Positions 36,067 through 46,230 are shown, numbered from the stretch's first letter. The stretch: 64,000 nucleotides of DNA from Pseudooceanicola onchidii (GCF_004959925.1 NZ_SPUW01000001.1:868001-932000), one strand, 5' to 3'. Program-made: numbers and translations. Notes: a model not told the origin generated them from the letters alone.

Positions 36067-37197
36067 TCAGGCTCCCTTGATCTTGCGGGTGCCGACGATT
36101 TCCAGCCCGTAGGCGTCCAGACCCACCACGTTCGGGCGCGGAGAGTTCGTCAGCAGTTCCAGCTTGTGAATGCCGAGGGACGACAGGATCTGCGCCCCAA
36201 GACCATACTGCCGAAGCGTCTGTGGCGATACCTCGTTCTCGGCGGCGATCTTCATGGTCAGGTCACGCAGCAGCACGACGACGCCCCGGCCTTCTTCGGC
36301 CACGACCCGCATCGCGTCGCGGAACAGATCCGCCCGCGCTTCGCCGTTGATACCCACGACATCCTTCATCGGATCCATTGCATGCATCCGCACCAGAACC
36401 GGATCATCGCCTTCGACCTCGCCCTTGATCAGGACGATATGTTCCGCACCTTGGGTTTCATCCGTGTAAACGCGCAGCGTCCATTCGCCGCCGAATTCGG
36501 TGGTGACGGTTTCCTCGCGGCGCACGCGCACCAGGTTGTCGTGGCGGCGGCGGTACGAGATCAGGTCGGAAATCGTGCCGATCTTCAGGTTGTGCTTCTG
36601 CGCGAAGGCGATCAGCTCGGGCAGGCGCGACATGGTGCCGTCTTCGTTCATGATCTCGCAGATCACGCCCGAGGCGTTCAGCCCTGCCAGGCGGCTGACG
36701 TCCACGGCAGCCTCGGTATGGCCCGCGCGGACCAGAACGCCACCCTCACGCGCGCGCAGCGGGAAGACATGGCCGGGGGTCGCGATGTCCTGCGGACCCT
36801 TGCCCGCGTCGATCGCCACGGCCACGGTGCGGGCGCGGTCATGGGCGGAAATGCCCGTCGACACGCCTTCGCGTGCCTCGATCGAGACGGTGAAATTCGT
36901 TTCATGCCGGGACGAGTTCTGCGACGACATCAGCGGCAGGCCCAGCTGGTCGACCCGTTCACCGGTCATCGACAGGCAGATCAGGCCGCGGCCGTGGGTC
37001 GCCATGAAGTTGATCGCCTCGGGGGTCGCCATCTGCGCCGGGATCACCAGATCGCCTTCGTTCTCGCGGTCTTCATGATCGACCAGGATGAACATGCGCC
37101 CGTTGCGCGCGTCCTCGATGATCTCCTCGATCGAGCTGATCGCATCGGACCATTCGGTCTCGACCGGACCGGGCTTTTCAAAGGTGGTGCTGTCCAT
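36067..37197 (-). CDS. ribB: 3,4-dihydroxy-2-butanone 4-phosphate synthase with degenerate RibA-like C-terminus
   Basis: A 376-residue fusion. Residues of about 20-220 are an intact DHBP synthase that converts ribulose 5-phosphate; DHEDRENEGDL supplies the Mg-binding acidic loop, and THTE-equivalent RAGHTEAAVDV follows. The C-terminal half looks like GTP cyclohydrolase II (YRRRHDNLVRV linker, QTLRQYGLGAQIL), but the zinc-binding Cys triplet is missing: the matching segment reads HAMDPMKDVVGING. It probably lacks GCH-II activity. CGGAGAG precedes ATG 37197. No FMN riboswitch was recognised upstream. Confidence 0.92.
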   Translation of the reverse strand: MDSTTFEKPGPVETEWSDAISSIEEIIEDARNGRMFILVDHEDRENEGDLVIPAQMATPEAINFMATHGRGLICLSMTGERVDQLGLPLMSSQNSSRHETNFTVSIEAREGVSTGISAHDRARTVAVAIDAGKGPQDIATPGHVFPLRAREGGVLVRAGHTEAAVDVSRLAGLNASGVICEIMNEDGTMSRLPELIAFAQKHNLKIGTISDLISYRRRHDNLVRVRREETVTTEFGGEWTLRVYTDETQGAEHIVLIKGEVEGDDPVLVRMHAMDPMKDVVGINGEARADLFRDAMRVVAEEGRGVVVLLRDLTMKIAAENEVSPQTLRQYGLGAQILSSLGIHKLELLTNSPRPNVVGLDAYGLEIVGTRKIKGA

Positions 37198-37380
37198 GGC
37201 GCTCTCCGTGTGTCCCTTTCCGCCAGATAAGGGGTGACGACGGGAAACGCCAGTCCGTCGCTGCGTCGCAGGGGCGCGGTTGCGCAGGGTGAGTGTGCGC
37301 GCAGGGACAGCATCGGTCCGCGGTCCGGCCCGGCGCAGCGTGGCTTTGCCGATTGGCAAAATGTTAGGGTAATTTTATTG

Positions 37381-37399
37381 CGCGGAAATATTTTCCGCG
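37381..37399. promoter_or_regulatory. Palindromic operator candidate in ribB / serine hydrolase divergent region
   Basis: CGCGGAAATATTTTCCGCG is a perfect palindrome with 8-bp arms and a 3-nt centre, in an AT-rich promoter-like stretch. It ends 48 nt before the plus-strand hydrolase start. Since both neighbours are transcribed away from it, a terminator role is excluded. Confidence 0.5.
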
Positions 37400-37446
37400 T
37401 TTAGATTGGTCCTACCGCCCGCAGGGGCGGCAATGGGAGGACTATC

Positions 37447-38718
37447 ATGAACATATTGAAAACCGGCCTTTTGGCCGGACTTTGCACTGTTGCCACGACA
37501 TTTGCGGCGCCATCGTTTGCCGACCAACTGCCCATGGGGGATGCGGAGGCCCTGGGTCTGAACCCCGCCCGGATTGCGCGTCTGGATGGCACACTCAAGG
37601 CGATGGTGGACAAGGGCATGATGCCCGGCGCCGTCGTGATGCTGATCCGGGACGGCCAGATTGCGCACCTGTCGGCCATGGGGAACCGTACCCCGGACGG
37701 GCCCGAGATGACCGAGGATTCGATCTTCCGGATCTATTCGATGACCAAGCCGATCGTCAGCGCCGCCGCGATGATGCTGGTCGAGGAAGGCCGCCTGGTG
37801 CTCAATGCCCCGGTTGCGACCTATATTCCCGAATTCGCCAAGCTGACCGTTGCGACCGGAGAGGTGGATGCAGACGGCAAGCCCGAAACCCGCCCCGCAA
37901 CGCGGCCGATGACCGTCCAGGATCTGCTGCGCCACACCTCGGGGCTGACCTACGGCTTTTTCGGAACCGGCCCCGCGCGCGAGGCCTATAACGAGGCGGG
38001 CGTCGGCAATGCCGATCTGACGGGGCTGGAGCAGGCGAAACTCATCGCCACCCTGCCGTTGGAGCATGAACCCGGCACGACCTGGGAATATTCACGCTCG
38101 ACCGACGTGCTGGGCGGCGTGATCGAAGCGGTGACCGGCCAGTCGCTGGGCGATGTCCTGAAGGCCCGGATCTTCGACCCGCTTGGCATGGAGGACACGG
38201 ATTTCTACGTCGACGACGCGGCCAAGCACGACCGTATCGCCGAAGCCTTTACCGATCACGCCAAGATCGGCCCGTTCGACATGTTCGACCCGCGCACGCG
38301 CAAGCCATCGCAATCGGGCGGCGGCGGACTTGTGTCGACCGCACATGATTACGCGCTCTTCGCCCAGATGATGCTGAACGGAGGCGAGCTGAACGGCACC
38401 CGCCTGCTGGCGCCCAAGACGGTCCAGCTGATGACCGCCAATCACCTCGAAGGCATCGCGCCGGGCAAGTACTATCTTCCCGGCCCGGGCTATGGTTTCG
38501 GCCTCGGGTATGGTGTGCGGGTGGATGCAGGCGCGCCGTCCTTCGGCAGCGTCGGCGAATACTATTGGGGCGGCGCGGCCGGTACTTATTATGTCACCGA
38601 CCCGCAAGAGGACTTCATCGCGCTGCTGATGATCCAGTCTCCGACGAACCGTGTGCCGGTGCGGCTGACCTTCAAGAACCTGATCTATCCGACGATCGAG
38701 GACAGCAAGATCGACTGA
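37447..38718 (+). CDS. Secreted beta-lactamase-family serine hydrolase
   Basis: A 423-residue class C beta-lactamase/esterase-fold protein. The signal peptide (residues 1-25) is cleaved after SFA. The catalytic SxxK is Ser98-Met-Thr-Lys101, the second motif is YSRS (Y-x-N variant) near residue 212, and the third region is the GGAAG box. Such proteins are more often esterases or peptidases than true beta-lactamases; FFG and GGGGLVSTAHDYALF are the usual conserved patches of this group. GGGAGGACT precedes the start. Confidence 0.87.
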   Translation: MNILKTGLLAGLCTVATTFAAPSFADQLPMGDAEALGLNPARIARLDGTLKAMVDKGMMPGAVVMLIRDGQIAHLSAMGNRTPDGPEMTEDSIFRIYSMTKPIVSAAAMMLVEEGRLVLNAPVATYIPEFAKLTVATGEVDADGKPETRPATRPMTVQDLLRHTSGLTYGFFGTGPAREAYNEAGVGNADLTGLEQAKLIATLPLEHEPGTTWEYSRSTDVLGGVIEAVTGQSLGDVLKARIFDPLGMEDTDFYVDDAAKHDRIAEAFTDHAKIGPFDMFDPRTRKPSQSGGGGLVSTAHDYALFAQMMLNGGELNGTRLLAPKTVQLMTANHLEGIAPGKYYLPGPGYGFGLGYGVRVDAGAPSFGSVGEYYWGGAAGTYYVTDPQEDFIALLMIQSPTNRVPVRLTFKNLIYPTIEDSKID

Positions 38719-38738
38719 TCCGACGGACAAAGTAGCAA

Positions 38739-38766
38739 GGGGCCGCGACCTGCGGGACGCGGCCCC
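38739..38766 (+). terminator. GC-rich hairpin after the serine hydrolase gene
   Basis: GGGGCCGCG and CGCGGCCCC form a perfect 9-bp stem with a 10-nt loop, 20 nt after the stop codon. No T-run follows, so termination may need Rho. Confidence 0.55.
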
Positions 38767-38834
38767 GACCAACGCCCCTTGGCAACTCGGCCCCTCCGGT
38801 CTATACGCGCGACCTGATCCGAAGGAGCCATCCC

Positions 38835-39623
38835 ATGCCGCTCAGTGCCAATCTCAACATCATGATGAAAGCCGCCCGCAAGGCCGGCCGGTCCCTCGTG
38901 AAGGATTTCCGCGAGGTCGAGAACCTTCAGGTGTCGATGAAGGGCGCGGGTGATTTCGTCTCGCGCGCGGATATCGCGGCCGAGGCGATCATCAAGGAAC
39001 AGCTGATGGAGGCGCGCCCGTCCTACGGCTGGGTCGGCGAGGAAGGCGGCGAAGAGCAGGGGGCCGATCCGACCCGCCGCTGGATCGTCGATCCGCTGGA
39101 TGGCACGACGAATTTCCTGCACGGCCTGCCGCACTGGGCCGTGTCGATCGCGCTGGAACACAAGGGCCAGGTGATTGCCGGTGTCGTCTACGATGCCGCC
39201 AAGGACGAGATGTTCTTTGCCGAGAAGGGCGAAGGCGCCTGGATGAACGAAAGCCGCATCCGCGTGTCGGGCCGGGGCCGGATGATCGAGTCGATCTTCG
39301 CCACCGGGCTGCCCTTCGGCGGCCGGTCTGATCTGCCCAAGACCCTGCAGGACCTTGCGCGCCTGATGCCCGCCTGCGCCGGTGTGCGGCGCTGGGGCTC
39401 GGCTGCGCTCGACCTCGCCTATGTGGCGGCCGGTCGCTATGACGGGTTCTGGGAACGTCGCCTGAATGCCTGGGACATGGCCGCCGGCCTGATCATCCTG
39501 CGCGAAGCGGGCGGCCTGGTCGATTCCATCGAACCGGGCGCGGACATCCTGTCCTCGGGCGAGGTGATCGGCGCGAACGAGGCGATCTTCGAGCAGTTTG
39601 CCAAGGTCATCCGCAACGACTGA
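38835..39623 (+). CDS. suhB: Inositol monophosphatase family protein SuhB
   Basis: A 262-residue Mg-dependent, Li-sensitive phosphatase. The metal-binding signatures are GEEGGEE around residue 70, WIVDPLDGTTNFLHG, and WDMAAGLIILREAGG. SuhB acts on inositol 1-phosphate and in some bacteria binds the ribosomal antitermination complex. AAGGAG stands 8 nt before the ATG. A REP-like element follows the gene. Confidence 0.9.
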   Translation: MPLSANLNIMMKAARKAGRSLVKDFREVENLQVSMKGAGDFVSRADIAAEAIIKEQLMEARPSYGWVGEEGGEEQGADPTRRWIVDPLDGTTNFLHGLPHWAVSIALEHKGQVIAGVVYDAAKDEMFFAEKGEGAWMNESRIRVSGRGRMIESIFATGLPFGGRSDLPKTLQDLARLMPACAGVRRWGSAALDLAYVAAGRYDGFWERRLNAWDMAAGLIILREAGGLVDSIEPGADILSSGEVIGANEAIFEQFAKVIRND

Positions 39624-39638
39624 TCGCGCATCCCTGGC

Positions 39639-39682
39639 TGGGGGCAGGAGCCTCCGGCGGGAGTATTTTCAGCAAGATGAAG
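39639..39682 (+). repeat. REP-like intergenic element, copy 2
   Basis: GGGGGCAGGAGCCTCC leads into GGCGGGAGTATTTTCAG and the purine-rich tail CAAGATGAAG. This matches the order of blocks in the minus-strand copy at 19934-19995. It lies between convergent suhB and the GFA gene. Confidence 0.5.
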
Positions 39683-39685
39683 CCG

Positions 39686-40045
39686 TCAGAGCGGCATGTC
39701 CCGCCCAGGATGCCAGGGGAAGGGGCCCATCTTGGACGGATCAACCCCGTCGATCGCGGCAAGGTTGACCGCGAATTCATCCCGGCTGCGCCGCCGGTGA
39801 TGGGTGTAGATGCCGCAGGTCTTGCAGAAATAGTGTTCGGCGGTCCGCGTGCCCCACTGGTAGCGTTGCAGGTCGTCTGCGCCTTTCACGATCCTCACGC
39901 CGCCCTGCGCCGCCGTCACGGTCACGGCACCCCGGCGGCGGCAGAAGGAACAGTTGCAGCGGCGCGCGCCTTCGACCCCGTTCGCCAGAATGACCGCCAG
40001 TTCGACGGCACCACAGTGACAGGTCAGGCGGACAGGCGCGCTCAT
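39686..40045 (-). CDS. GFA (glutathione-dependent formaldehyde-activating) family protein
   Basis: A 119-residue zinc protein of the GFA/CENP-V fold. Its cysteines are arranged as CHCGAVE (residues 9-11), CNCSFCRRRG (30-35) and FCKTCGIYTHH (74-77), the expected two-zinc pattern. GFA proteins were linked to glutathione-formaldehyde condensation, but this activity is disputed for the family. The ATG at 40045 overlaps the rhomboid gene stop (ATGA), which sets the start and implies coupling. Confidence 0.87.
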   Translation of the reverse strand: MSAPVRLTCHCGAVELAVILANGVEGARRCNCSFCRRRGAVTVTAAQGGVRIVKGADDLQRYQWGTRTAEHYFCKTCGIYTHHRRRSRDEFAVNLAAIDGVDPSKMGPFPWHPGRDMPL

Positions 40046-40785
40046 CTGCGCCGCCGGACGGTCGGCACGTTGGACCGGGCGAACCTGTATTGCGCTTCGG
40101 GATGGTCGGGGTGGCCGTGGGTCCGGTTCCAAAAGGTCATGCCGCCCAGCCTGCGGAAGGTCGGCAAGGTCAGCACGAAGCCCACGATGAACCCGCCGGC
40201 ATGCGCCCAGTAGGCGACACCGCCCGCGTTCAGGTCCGCGCCCAATCCGTTGACGAACTGCAGGCCGAACCAGATGCCCAGCATGACCCAGGCGGGCACC
40301 GGGAAAACTTTGAAGAATACGATGAAAATGAAAAGGATATCGACGCGCGCCTTGGGGAACAGCAGCAGGTATCCCCCCATGACGCCCGCGATCGCGCCCG
40401 AGGCGCCGACCATCGGCACCATCGACTGCGGTCCGGCCATGTACTGCGCCATGGCCGCGCCGATGCCCGACAGAAGGTAGAAGCCAAGGAACCCCGCGTG
40501 GCCCATCTTGTCTTCCATGTTGTCGCCGAAGATCCACAGAAACAGCATGTTGCCCGCGATATGCATCAGCCCGCCATGCAGGAACATCGAGGTCAGCACC
40601 GTGTGATAACCGTCACCGGCGGACAGGCGCGCCGGGATCAGCCCGTAGGCGCCGATGAAGGCGTTGAAGGCCTGGTCATCCGAAAACCGGGCATAGGATA
40701 TGAACACCGCCACGTTCAGCGCGATCAGCGCCCAAGTGACATAGGGGGTCCGGCCGGACGGGTTGTGGTCGCGCAATGGAAACAT
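40042..40785 (-). CDS. Rhomboid-family intramembrane serine protease
   Basis: A 247-residue protein with six or more membrane helices. The catalytic dyad is Ser129 in GASGAIAG and His195 in [19 protein letters not shown] in helix 2 supplies the oxyanion-region His/Asn. It starts [15 protein letters not shown], typical of alphaproteobacterial rhomboids. Substrates are unknown. It is coupled to the GFA gene downstream, a pairing with no evident functional logic. Confidence 0.9.
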   Translation of the reverse strand: MFPLRDHNPSGRTPYVTWALIALNVAVFISYARFSDDQAFNAFIGAYGLIPARLSAGDGYHTVLTSMFLHGGLMHIAGNMLFLWIFGDNMEDKMGHAGFLGFYLLSGIGAAMAQYMAGPQSMVPMVGASGAIAGVMGGYLLLFPKARVDILFIFIVFFKVFPVPAWVMLGIWFGLQFVNGLGADLNAGGVAYWAHAGGFIVGFVLTLPTFRRLGGMTFWNRTHGHPDHPEAQYRFARSNVPTVRRRR

Positions 40786-40891
40786 GCGCGCAGGCTGGCC
40801 GCAGGCCGGGCAAAGGTCAAGCGGCCGCGTGCCGCCGGGAGGGGGCTTTTCCCCGTGCCGACAGGACGATAAGGTCGCCCGGATCCCCCGG

Positions 40892-40977
40892 GCCTGCGTG
40901 GTGGAATGGTAGACACAGGAGACTTAAAATCTCTAGGCCGAAAGGCCGTGCCGGTTCGAATCCGGCCGCAGGTACCA
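40892..40977 (+). tRNA. tRNA-Leu (anticodon TAA)
   Basis: An 86-nt cloverleaf with encoded CCA. The acceptor arm pairs GCCTGCG with CGCAGGT (one G-U), the anticodon loop CTTAAAA presents TAA in a GAGA/TCTC stem, a long variable arm GGCCGAAAGGCC marks a class II tRNA, and the T arm is GCCGG-TTCGAAT-CCGGC. It reads UUA codons, rare in this GC-rich genome. Confidence 0.95.
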
Positions 40978-40989
40978 CGGTTTCGGACG

Positions 40990-41013
40990 GTTTCGGCCCC
41001 GGACCGGATTTTT
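40990..41013 (+). terminator. Probable terminator of tRNA-Leu
   Basis: A short GC-rich self-complementary stretch (GGTTTCGG..CCGGACC) ends in ATTTTTT, about 30 nt after the tRNA. The stem is imperfect, so the call rests mainly on the T-run. Confidence 0.4.
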
Positions 41014-41084
41014 TCATCACGTTAAGCTGACTGAAAGCGTTCGTCGGCATGGTGTCCCCGGAACCACATGTCCGGAGGAATACC

Positions 41085-41654
41085 ATGAAGTCACTTTGGC
41101 TGGCTGTACCTGTCGCCCTGACCGCCACGCTGTCGCAAGCCGATCAATATCGCGATGTGATGACCACCTATGCCCGCGACAACGTCATGTCCTGGGTGCA
41201 GGACCCGACCGTGATCAGCGCGATCCGCATGCAGAATATGCGCACGGGGCACCTGGCGCAGTCCGACATCGACGAACTTGATCGTCTCTGGCGGCAGGAG
41301 GTCGGGCAACCCACCCGTCCCACGGTTGATCCCGTCCTGAACAATGCCGCCGCCGATTTCCTGCGCGCCCGCGTCACGGCCTCGGACGGGGTCATGACCG
41401 AGGTGTTCGTGATGGACAGCCGCGGATTGAACGTCGCGGCCTCTGACGCGACTTCGGATTATTGGCAGGGCGACGAGGCGAAGTTCACCGAAAGCTTCGG
41501 CAAGGGCGCGGATGCGATCCACATCGGCGATATCGAATTCGACGAATCCTCGCAGATGTACCAGGGCCAGGTGTCCGTCTCAATCGCCGACCCAGAGACC
41601 GGAGCGGTGATCGGCGCCGTCACCATCGGGCTCAACGCTGAAATGCTGTTCTGA
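41085..41654 (+). CDS. Secreted Cache/PDC-like sensor domain protein
   Basis: A 189-residue periplasmic protein. The signal peptide is about residues 1-19 (MKSLWLAVPVALTATLSQA). The mature part looks like a PDC/Cache sensor: a long N-terminal helix with VMSWVQDPTVISAIRMQN, then VFVMDSRGLNVAASDATSDYWQGDEAKFTESFG, and a final DPETGAVIGAVTIGLN strand pair. There is no membrane anchor or output domain. It lies 48 nt before a chemoreceptor gene on the same strand, so the two are probably one operon. GGAGGAA precedes ATG 41085. Confidence 0.72.
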   Translation: MKSLWLAVPVALTATLSQADQYRDVMTTYARDNVMSWVQDPTVISAIRMQNMRTGHLAQSDIDELDRLWRQEVGQPTRPTVDPVLNNAAADFLRARVTASDGVMTEVFVMDSRGLNVAASDATSDYWQGDEAKFTESFGKGADAIHIGDIEFDESSQMYQGQVSVSIADPETGAVIGAVTIGLNAEMLF

Positions 41655-41702
41655 CGATCTGCGCCGGGTCGCCCGGCGCAATCAATCAAGGGGAGTCTGC
41701 CG

Positions 41703-44270
41703 ATGTCCGATCAATCACTGGGTCGCACCATCCTGCGCAATCTGCGCTCTACCTTCGCGATCGGTACCTTGCTGGTTGCGATGTGCATTCTGCTTGTCGG
41801 CGCGGTGAAGGAAACCCTGTCGCATAATCGTATGGTCGAACGGGGCGAGCAGAACATTGCCCACCTCGCCGAGATGAAAAGCCTGTTCATGACCAAGCAG
41901 ATGGGCGGCATGGTCCGGTTCGGCAAGGCAGATCAGATCCGCGACACGTTGAACCTGATGGTCGGCACCTCGCGGGGGGCGGCGCTGGGCGGGATGGCGG
42001 TCGCGGCGGACGGTCGGGTGATCTATGAGACCGACTTTGGCCTGGAGGATGGCGCCGACGCCATGGCGCGCGATCTGGCACGACAGGCGATCGAACACGG
42101 CCGGAACGTCTCAAGCCCCAGTGGTTTCATGGTCGCGGCCCCCGTCCGGTTCGGCCAGACCGGAGAGATCGTGGGCGCGATCGTCACCAACTGGACGAAC
42201 GACGTGCTGCTGACGGAACTGGCCGAGGATCGGGCGAAGGCGTTGTTGACGGCCTCGATCGTCTTGGTGACGGCGCTACTGGGCGCGGCAGTGTTCCTCT
42301 GGTTCTGGTTGGCACGTCCTTTGCGGTGCACCGAAGCCGCCATGAGAGAGATCGCGCATGGCGCTCTCGATACCGACATTCCCGCGTCACGCCGGGGCGA
42401 TGAAATCGGCAGCATTGCCCGGTCCTTGATCGAATTCCGCGACAAGCTGCGAACGGCCCGCCAGGCGGAAGAGGAAAACGCGTTCCGCAGTGCCGCGGTC
42501 GAGGCCGCAGGCTCCGCGCTCATGCTGCTGGATACCGATCTGACCGTCCGCTACGTCAACCCGGCGTGGCAGGCCTTGTTGCCGGGGTTTGCCGATCGGG
42601 CAGGGCGGGACTGGGCGGCGTTCCGTCCGGATGACATTCTGGACAGTTGTGTCACCGAATTGCCCGGCCTGGCAGGGCTTGGCGCCGCACTTGAAACCGC
42701 CGATCTGCCGCATGACGTGGAAAACAGGTGGGGCAAGCACCGTCTGCGGATCCGCATCCAGGGCGTGGCAGGCGCAGATGGTGCGGTGATCGGCTATGTC
42801 ATGGAATTCGCGGATGTTTCCGACGCGACCCTGAACGCCGCCGTTCTAGGGGCCATCGCAGAGAAACAGCTGCGGCTGGATATCGGCGAAAACGGTCACG
42901 TCGAAGAGGCCAACGATGCCGTCCAGCGTATCACGGGGATGGACGTCGCGGCGCTTGGCCGGATGAAGGGCACAGATGTCATCACTTCCGTCGACAAAAC
43001 TCAGGCCGAGCGGGAAGAAATTCGGCGCCTGGTCTACTCGGGCTCGATCATCGCCGGGCGCTTTGCGCTGCCCGGCGGCGGCGAGCGGCGACCGATCGCC
43101 GAAGGCACGCTGACCCCGATTGTCGGTCGTGGAGGCGACGTGCAGCGCGTGGTCTTCATCGGTGCGGATGTCACGGACCGTCACTATGCCGGGATCGCGG
43201 CGGACGAAGCCCGTGAAGCGATGGCGAAGGAGCAGGCAAATGTTGTCACGGCGCTCAAGAACGCGCTTGGCCGATTGGCCCAGGGTGACCTGACCATCAC
43301 GATCTCTGATCCGTTCAGCAAGGACTACGATCAGCTCCGCCTGAACTTCAATCAGGCTGTGCGTGCCCTGCACGAAGCTATGGCCGCCGTTGTCAGCAAT
43401 GCAGAATCCATCCGCAACGAGGCCGGCGAGATCACCAATGCGGCTGACGATCTGGCGCGCCGCACCGAACGGCAGGCGGCCACGCTGGAAGAAACCGCCG
43501 CCGCGCTGGACGAGTTGACGGCTTCGGTGAAATCAGCTGCCGAAGGTGCGGACGATGCAAGCACGATCGCCTCGACCGCGCTGGAGCAAGCGGAAACCGG
43601 CGGCAGCGTGGCACGTCGCGCCGTCGACGCGATGGATGCCATCAAGGCTTCCAGCAAGGAGATTTCCAAGATCACCAGTGTGATTGACGACATCGCCTTC
43701 CAGACCAATCTTCTGGCCCTCAATGCCGGTGTCGAAGCCGCCCGCGCGGGAGAGGCCGGGCGCGGCTTTGCCGTCGTCGCGACCGAGGTCCGGGCCTTGG
43801 CGCAACGCTCCTCGGACGCAGCGCGAGAGATCAACGACCTGATCTCTGCTTCGGGGCAGCAGGTTGGCTCAGGCGTCCAGCTGGTCAATGAAACCGGTGA
43901 GGCGCTGTCGCATATTGTCGGCGCTGTGTCCGACATCTCGGGACGGGTGAAGGCCATCGCGAGCTCTGCGCGGGAACAATCGTCCGGCCTGAACGAGATT
44001 AACCTGGCGATGACCGATCTCGACCAGGTGACTCAGCAGAACGCGGCCATGTTCGAGGAAACTACGGCGGCCAGCCACGCCCTGACAACCGAAGCGGCCT
44101 CGCTGGTCAACGCCTCCGAACGGTTCCAGTTGGGCGGGGCGGGGCAGTCGCCCAAACCCACCAACCTGCCGCGTCAGGCACCAGAGGATCGCGAGCCTGT
44201 TCAGCAGGTTGCCGCGAATGGACCCCGTTCAGGTTCCACCCAAAGAACCAAGGGATGGGAGGAGTTTTGA
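41703..44270 (+). CDS. Methyl-accepting chemotaxis protein with PAS domains
   Basis: An 855-residue transmembrane chemoreceptor. TM1 is residues 16-36, the periplasmic region 37-180, TM2 181-203 and HAMP 204-255. Two PAS-like domains follow at about 268-380 and 385-500, then a second HAMP-like segment and the MCP signalling helices. The conserved hairpin tip is recognisable as [19 protein letters not shown]. The protein ends GWEEF, resembling the NWETF-type pentapeptide that tethers CheR or CheB. AAGGGGAG precedes the start. The PAS domains suggest that it also senses an intracellular cue such as redox state. Confidence 0.93.
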   Translation: MSDQSLGRTILRNLRSTFAIGTLLVAMCILLVGAVKETLSHNRMVERGEQNIAHLAEMKSLFMTKQMGGMVRFGKADQIRDTLNLMVGTSRGAALGGMAVAADGRVIYETDFGLEDGADAMARDLARQAIEHGRNVSSPSGFMVAAPVRFGQTGEIVGAIVTNWTNDVLLTELAEDRAKALLTASIVLVTALLGAAVFLWFWLARPLRCTEAAMREIAHGALDTDIPASRRGDEIGSIARSLIEFRDKLRTARQAEEENAFRSAAVEAAGSALMLLDTDLTVRYVNPAWQALLPGFADRAGRDWAAFRPDDILDSCVTELPGLAGLGAALETADLPHDVENRWGKHRLRIRIQGVAGADGAVIGYVMEFADVSDATLNAAVLGAIAEKQLRLDIGENGHVEEANDAVQRITGMDVAALGRMKGTDVITSVDKTQAEREEIRRLVYSGSIIAGRFALPGGGERRPIAEGTLTPIVGRGGDVQRVVFIGADVTDRHYAGIAADEAREAMAKEQANVVTALKNALGRLAQGDLTITISDPFSKDYDQLRLNFNQAVRALHEAMAAVVSNAESIRNEAGEITNAADDLARRTERQAATLEETAAALDELTASVKSAAEGADDASTIASTALEQAETGGSVARRAVDAMDAIKASSKEISKITSVIDDIAFQTNLLALNAGVEAARAGEAGRGFAVVATEVRALAQRSSDAAREINDLISASGQQVGSGVQLVNETGEALSHIVGAVSDISGRVKAIASSAREQSSGLNEINLAMTDLDQVTQQNAAMFEETTAASHALTTEAASLVNASERFQLGGAGQSPKPTNLPRQAPEDREPVQQVAANGPRSGSTQRTKGWEEF

Positions 44271-44397
44271 CCGAGGCTGAAGGCCGCGTCCGCGAAGGCG
44301 TCGACGTTGGGTCATTGCGTGGCCGTTGAGAACTAACCGCACCGGCACCGCTAACCTTTGTGGCATGCCCCAACGTCCCGCATGCGGCAGCAAACGA

Positions 44398-44427
44398 AAA
44401 CGCGCCGCAGGATCCTGCGGCGCGTTT
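44398..44427. terminator. Bidirectional terminator between mcp and metG
   Basis: Arms of 13 bp (AAACGCGCCGCAG at 44398-44410, its complement at 44415-44427) flank the loop GATC. On both strands the stem ends in a T-run (TTT), so it serves both convergent genes. Confidence 0.85.
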
Positions 44428-44433
44428 CGACGT

Positions 44434-46146
44434 TCAGGCCCGGGTGCCCGCGTAGCGTGCTTTCCAGTCTTCGACGTCCTCGTCCGTCAGCTTCCGGAAC
44501 AGGTTGTCCGGCACTACCATCGCGCCACCGCCCGGCACTGCCGACAGGGCGGTCGCGACATCTTCGGGCCAGGTCGCAGGCGCGTCCGGCAGGACCCCTG
44601 CCATCGCCTCGGCGGCATCCGGGATAAAGGGAGAGGACAGGGCGGCGTAGAATGGGATGAGGTTGAGTGAGAACCGCACAATCGCCGCCGCACGTTCGGG
44701 ATCTTCCTTGAACGCGGCCCAGGGCGCGGCTTCCTGCAGGTATTCATTGCCGGCGACCCAGATCGCCCGCAGTTCCTGCGCGGCCTTGCGCACTTCAACG
44801 GCCTCCATCTGTGCCTGGTAGGCCGAAAGGCGGTTCGTCAGGTCGGCGATCAGGGCCTCTTCCGGTGCGCCATAGCTGCCGCCTTCGGGGACCACCTCGC
44901 CGAATTTTGACCGGCAGAACTTGGTCACACGGCTGACGAAATTGCCCAGCACGTCCGACAGGTCCTTGTTGACCGAGGCCTGGAAGTTTTCCCACGTGAA
45001 TTCGCTGTCCGAGGATTCCGGAGCATGGCTGAGCAGCCACCACCGCCAGTAGTCGGCAGGCAGGATCTCAAGCGCCTGGTCCATGAACACACCGCGTCCG
45101 CGCGAGGTCGAGAATTGGCCGCCTTCATAGTTCAGGTAATTGAAAGATTTGATGAAATCGACCAACTTCCACGGCTCGCCCGATCCTAGGATCGTGGCCG
45201 GGAACCCGAGCGTGTGGAAGGGCACGTTGTCCTTGCCCATGAACTGGGTGTAGGTCACGTCCCCGGCGCCCTTGTCGGTGCGCCACCAGCGTTCCCAATC
45301 CGCGCCCTTGCCGGCATCGACCCATTCCTGCGAACAGGCGATGTATTCGATCGGCGCGTCGAACCAGACGTAGAAGACCTTGCCCTCCATGCCCGGCCAG
45401 TCCTGGTCGCCCTTCCTGACCGGGATCCCCCAGTCGAGGTCACGCGTGATGCCGCGATCCTGCAGGCCGTCACCGTCATTCAACCATTTCTTCGCGATCG
45501 AGGTCGTCAGCACCGGCCAGCCATCGCGGGTGTCAATCCATTCCTCAAGCTGCGCCTTCATCGCGGATTGCCGCAGGTACAGATGCTTGGTCTCACGCAT
45601 CTCGAGATCGGTGGCCCCGGAAATCGTCGAATGCGGGTTGATCAGATCCACGGGATCCAGCTGCTTGGTGCAATTGTCGCACTGGTCACCCCGCGCACTG
45701 TCGAAGCCGCAGTTGGGGCAGGTCCCTTCGATGTAGCGGTCCGGCAGGAACCGGCCGTCCGCATGGGAAAACATCTGCGTTTCAGAGACTTCGCGGATAT
45801 ACCCGGCCTCGGCCAGACGCCCTGCGAAATGCTGGGTCAGTGCGTGGTTGCGCGGGCCCGAAGATCGTCCGAAGTGATCGAACGACAATCGGAACCCCTC
45901 GGCGATGCGGGCCTGGACCTCGTGCATTTCGGCGCAATAGTCGGCGACCGGCTGCCCGGCCTTGGCGGCGGCGAGCTCGGCGGGCGTGCCGTGTTCGTCC
46001 GTGGCACAGAGAAACAGGACTTCATTCCCGCGCGCGCGCTGGTAGCGGGCGAACAGGTCCGCCGGCAGCTGCGACCCGACGAGGTTCCCAAGATGCTTGA
46101 TCCCGTTGATATAGGGGATCGCCGAAGTGATGAGATGCCGTGCCAT
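44434..46146 (-). CDS. metG: Methionyl-tRNA synthetase
   Basis: A 570-residue class I synthetase that charges initiator and elongator tRNA-Met. The HIGH signature is HLGN near residue 18, the zinc knuckle is CPNC-x9-CDNC near residues 143-158, and the KMSKS loop is replaced by FSTSR in [13 protein letters not shown]. There is no C-terminal dimerisation (Arc1p-like) domain. The start [15 protein letters not shown] is the family N-terminus. Confidence 0.94.
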   Translation of the reverse strand: MARHLITSAIPYINGIKHLGNLVGSQLPADLFARYQRARGNEVLFLCATDEHGTPAELAAAKAGQPVADYCAEMHEVQARIAEGFRLSFDHFGRSSGPRNHALTQHFAGRLAEAGYIREVSETQMFSHADGRFLPDRYIEGTCPNCGFDSARGDQCDNCTKQLDPVDLINPHSTISGATDLEMRETKHLYLRQSAMKAQLEEWIDTRDGWPVLTTSIAKKWLNDGDGLQDRGITRDLDWGIPVRKGDQDWPGMEGKVFYVWFDAPIEYIACSQEWVDAGKGADWERWWRTDKGAGDVTYTQFMGKDNVPFHTLGFPATILGSGEPWKLVDFIKSFNYLNYEGGQFSTSRGRGVFMDQALEILPADYWRWWLLSHAPESSDSEFTWENFQASVNKDLSDVLGNFVSRVTKFCRSKFGEVVPEGGSYGAPEEALIADLTNRLSAYQAQMEAVEVRKAAQELRAIWVAGNEYLQEAAPWAAFKEDPERAAAIVRFSLNLIPFYAALSSPFIPDAAEAMAGVLPDAPATWPEDVATALSAVPGGGAMVVPDNLFRKLTDEDVEDWKARYAGTRA

Positions 46147-46230
46147 GTCGCGCCTCTTGTCCCGTGGTCCGATCGGATGATCGGCCCCGTGTATCGCGGG
46201 ACGCGCCGCAGGGCCAGAGGCCTTTGCCGC

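Noticed and set aside
37198-37446. FMN riboswitch upstream of ribB
   Set aside because: None of the conserved RFN blocks was found on the minus strand; only the 19-bp palindrome stands out.
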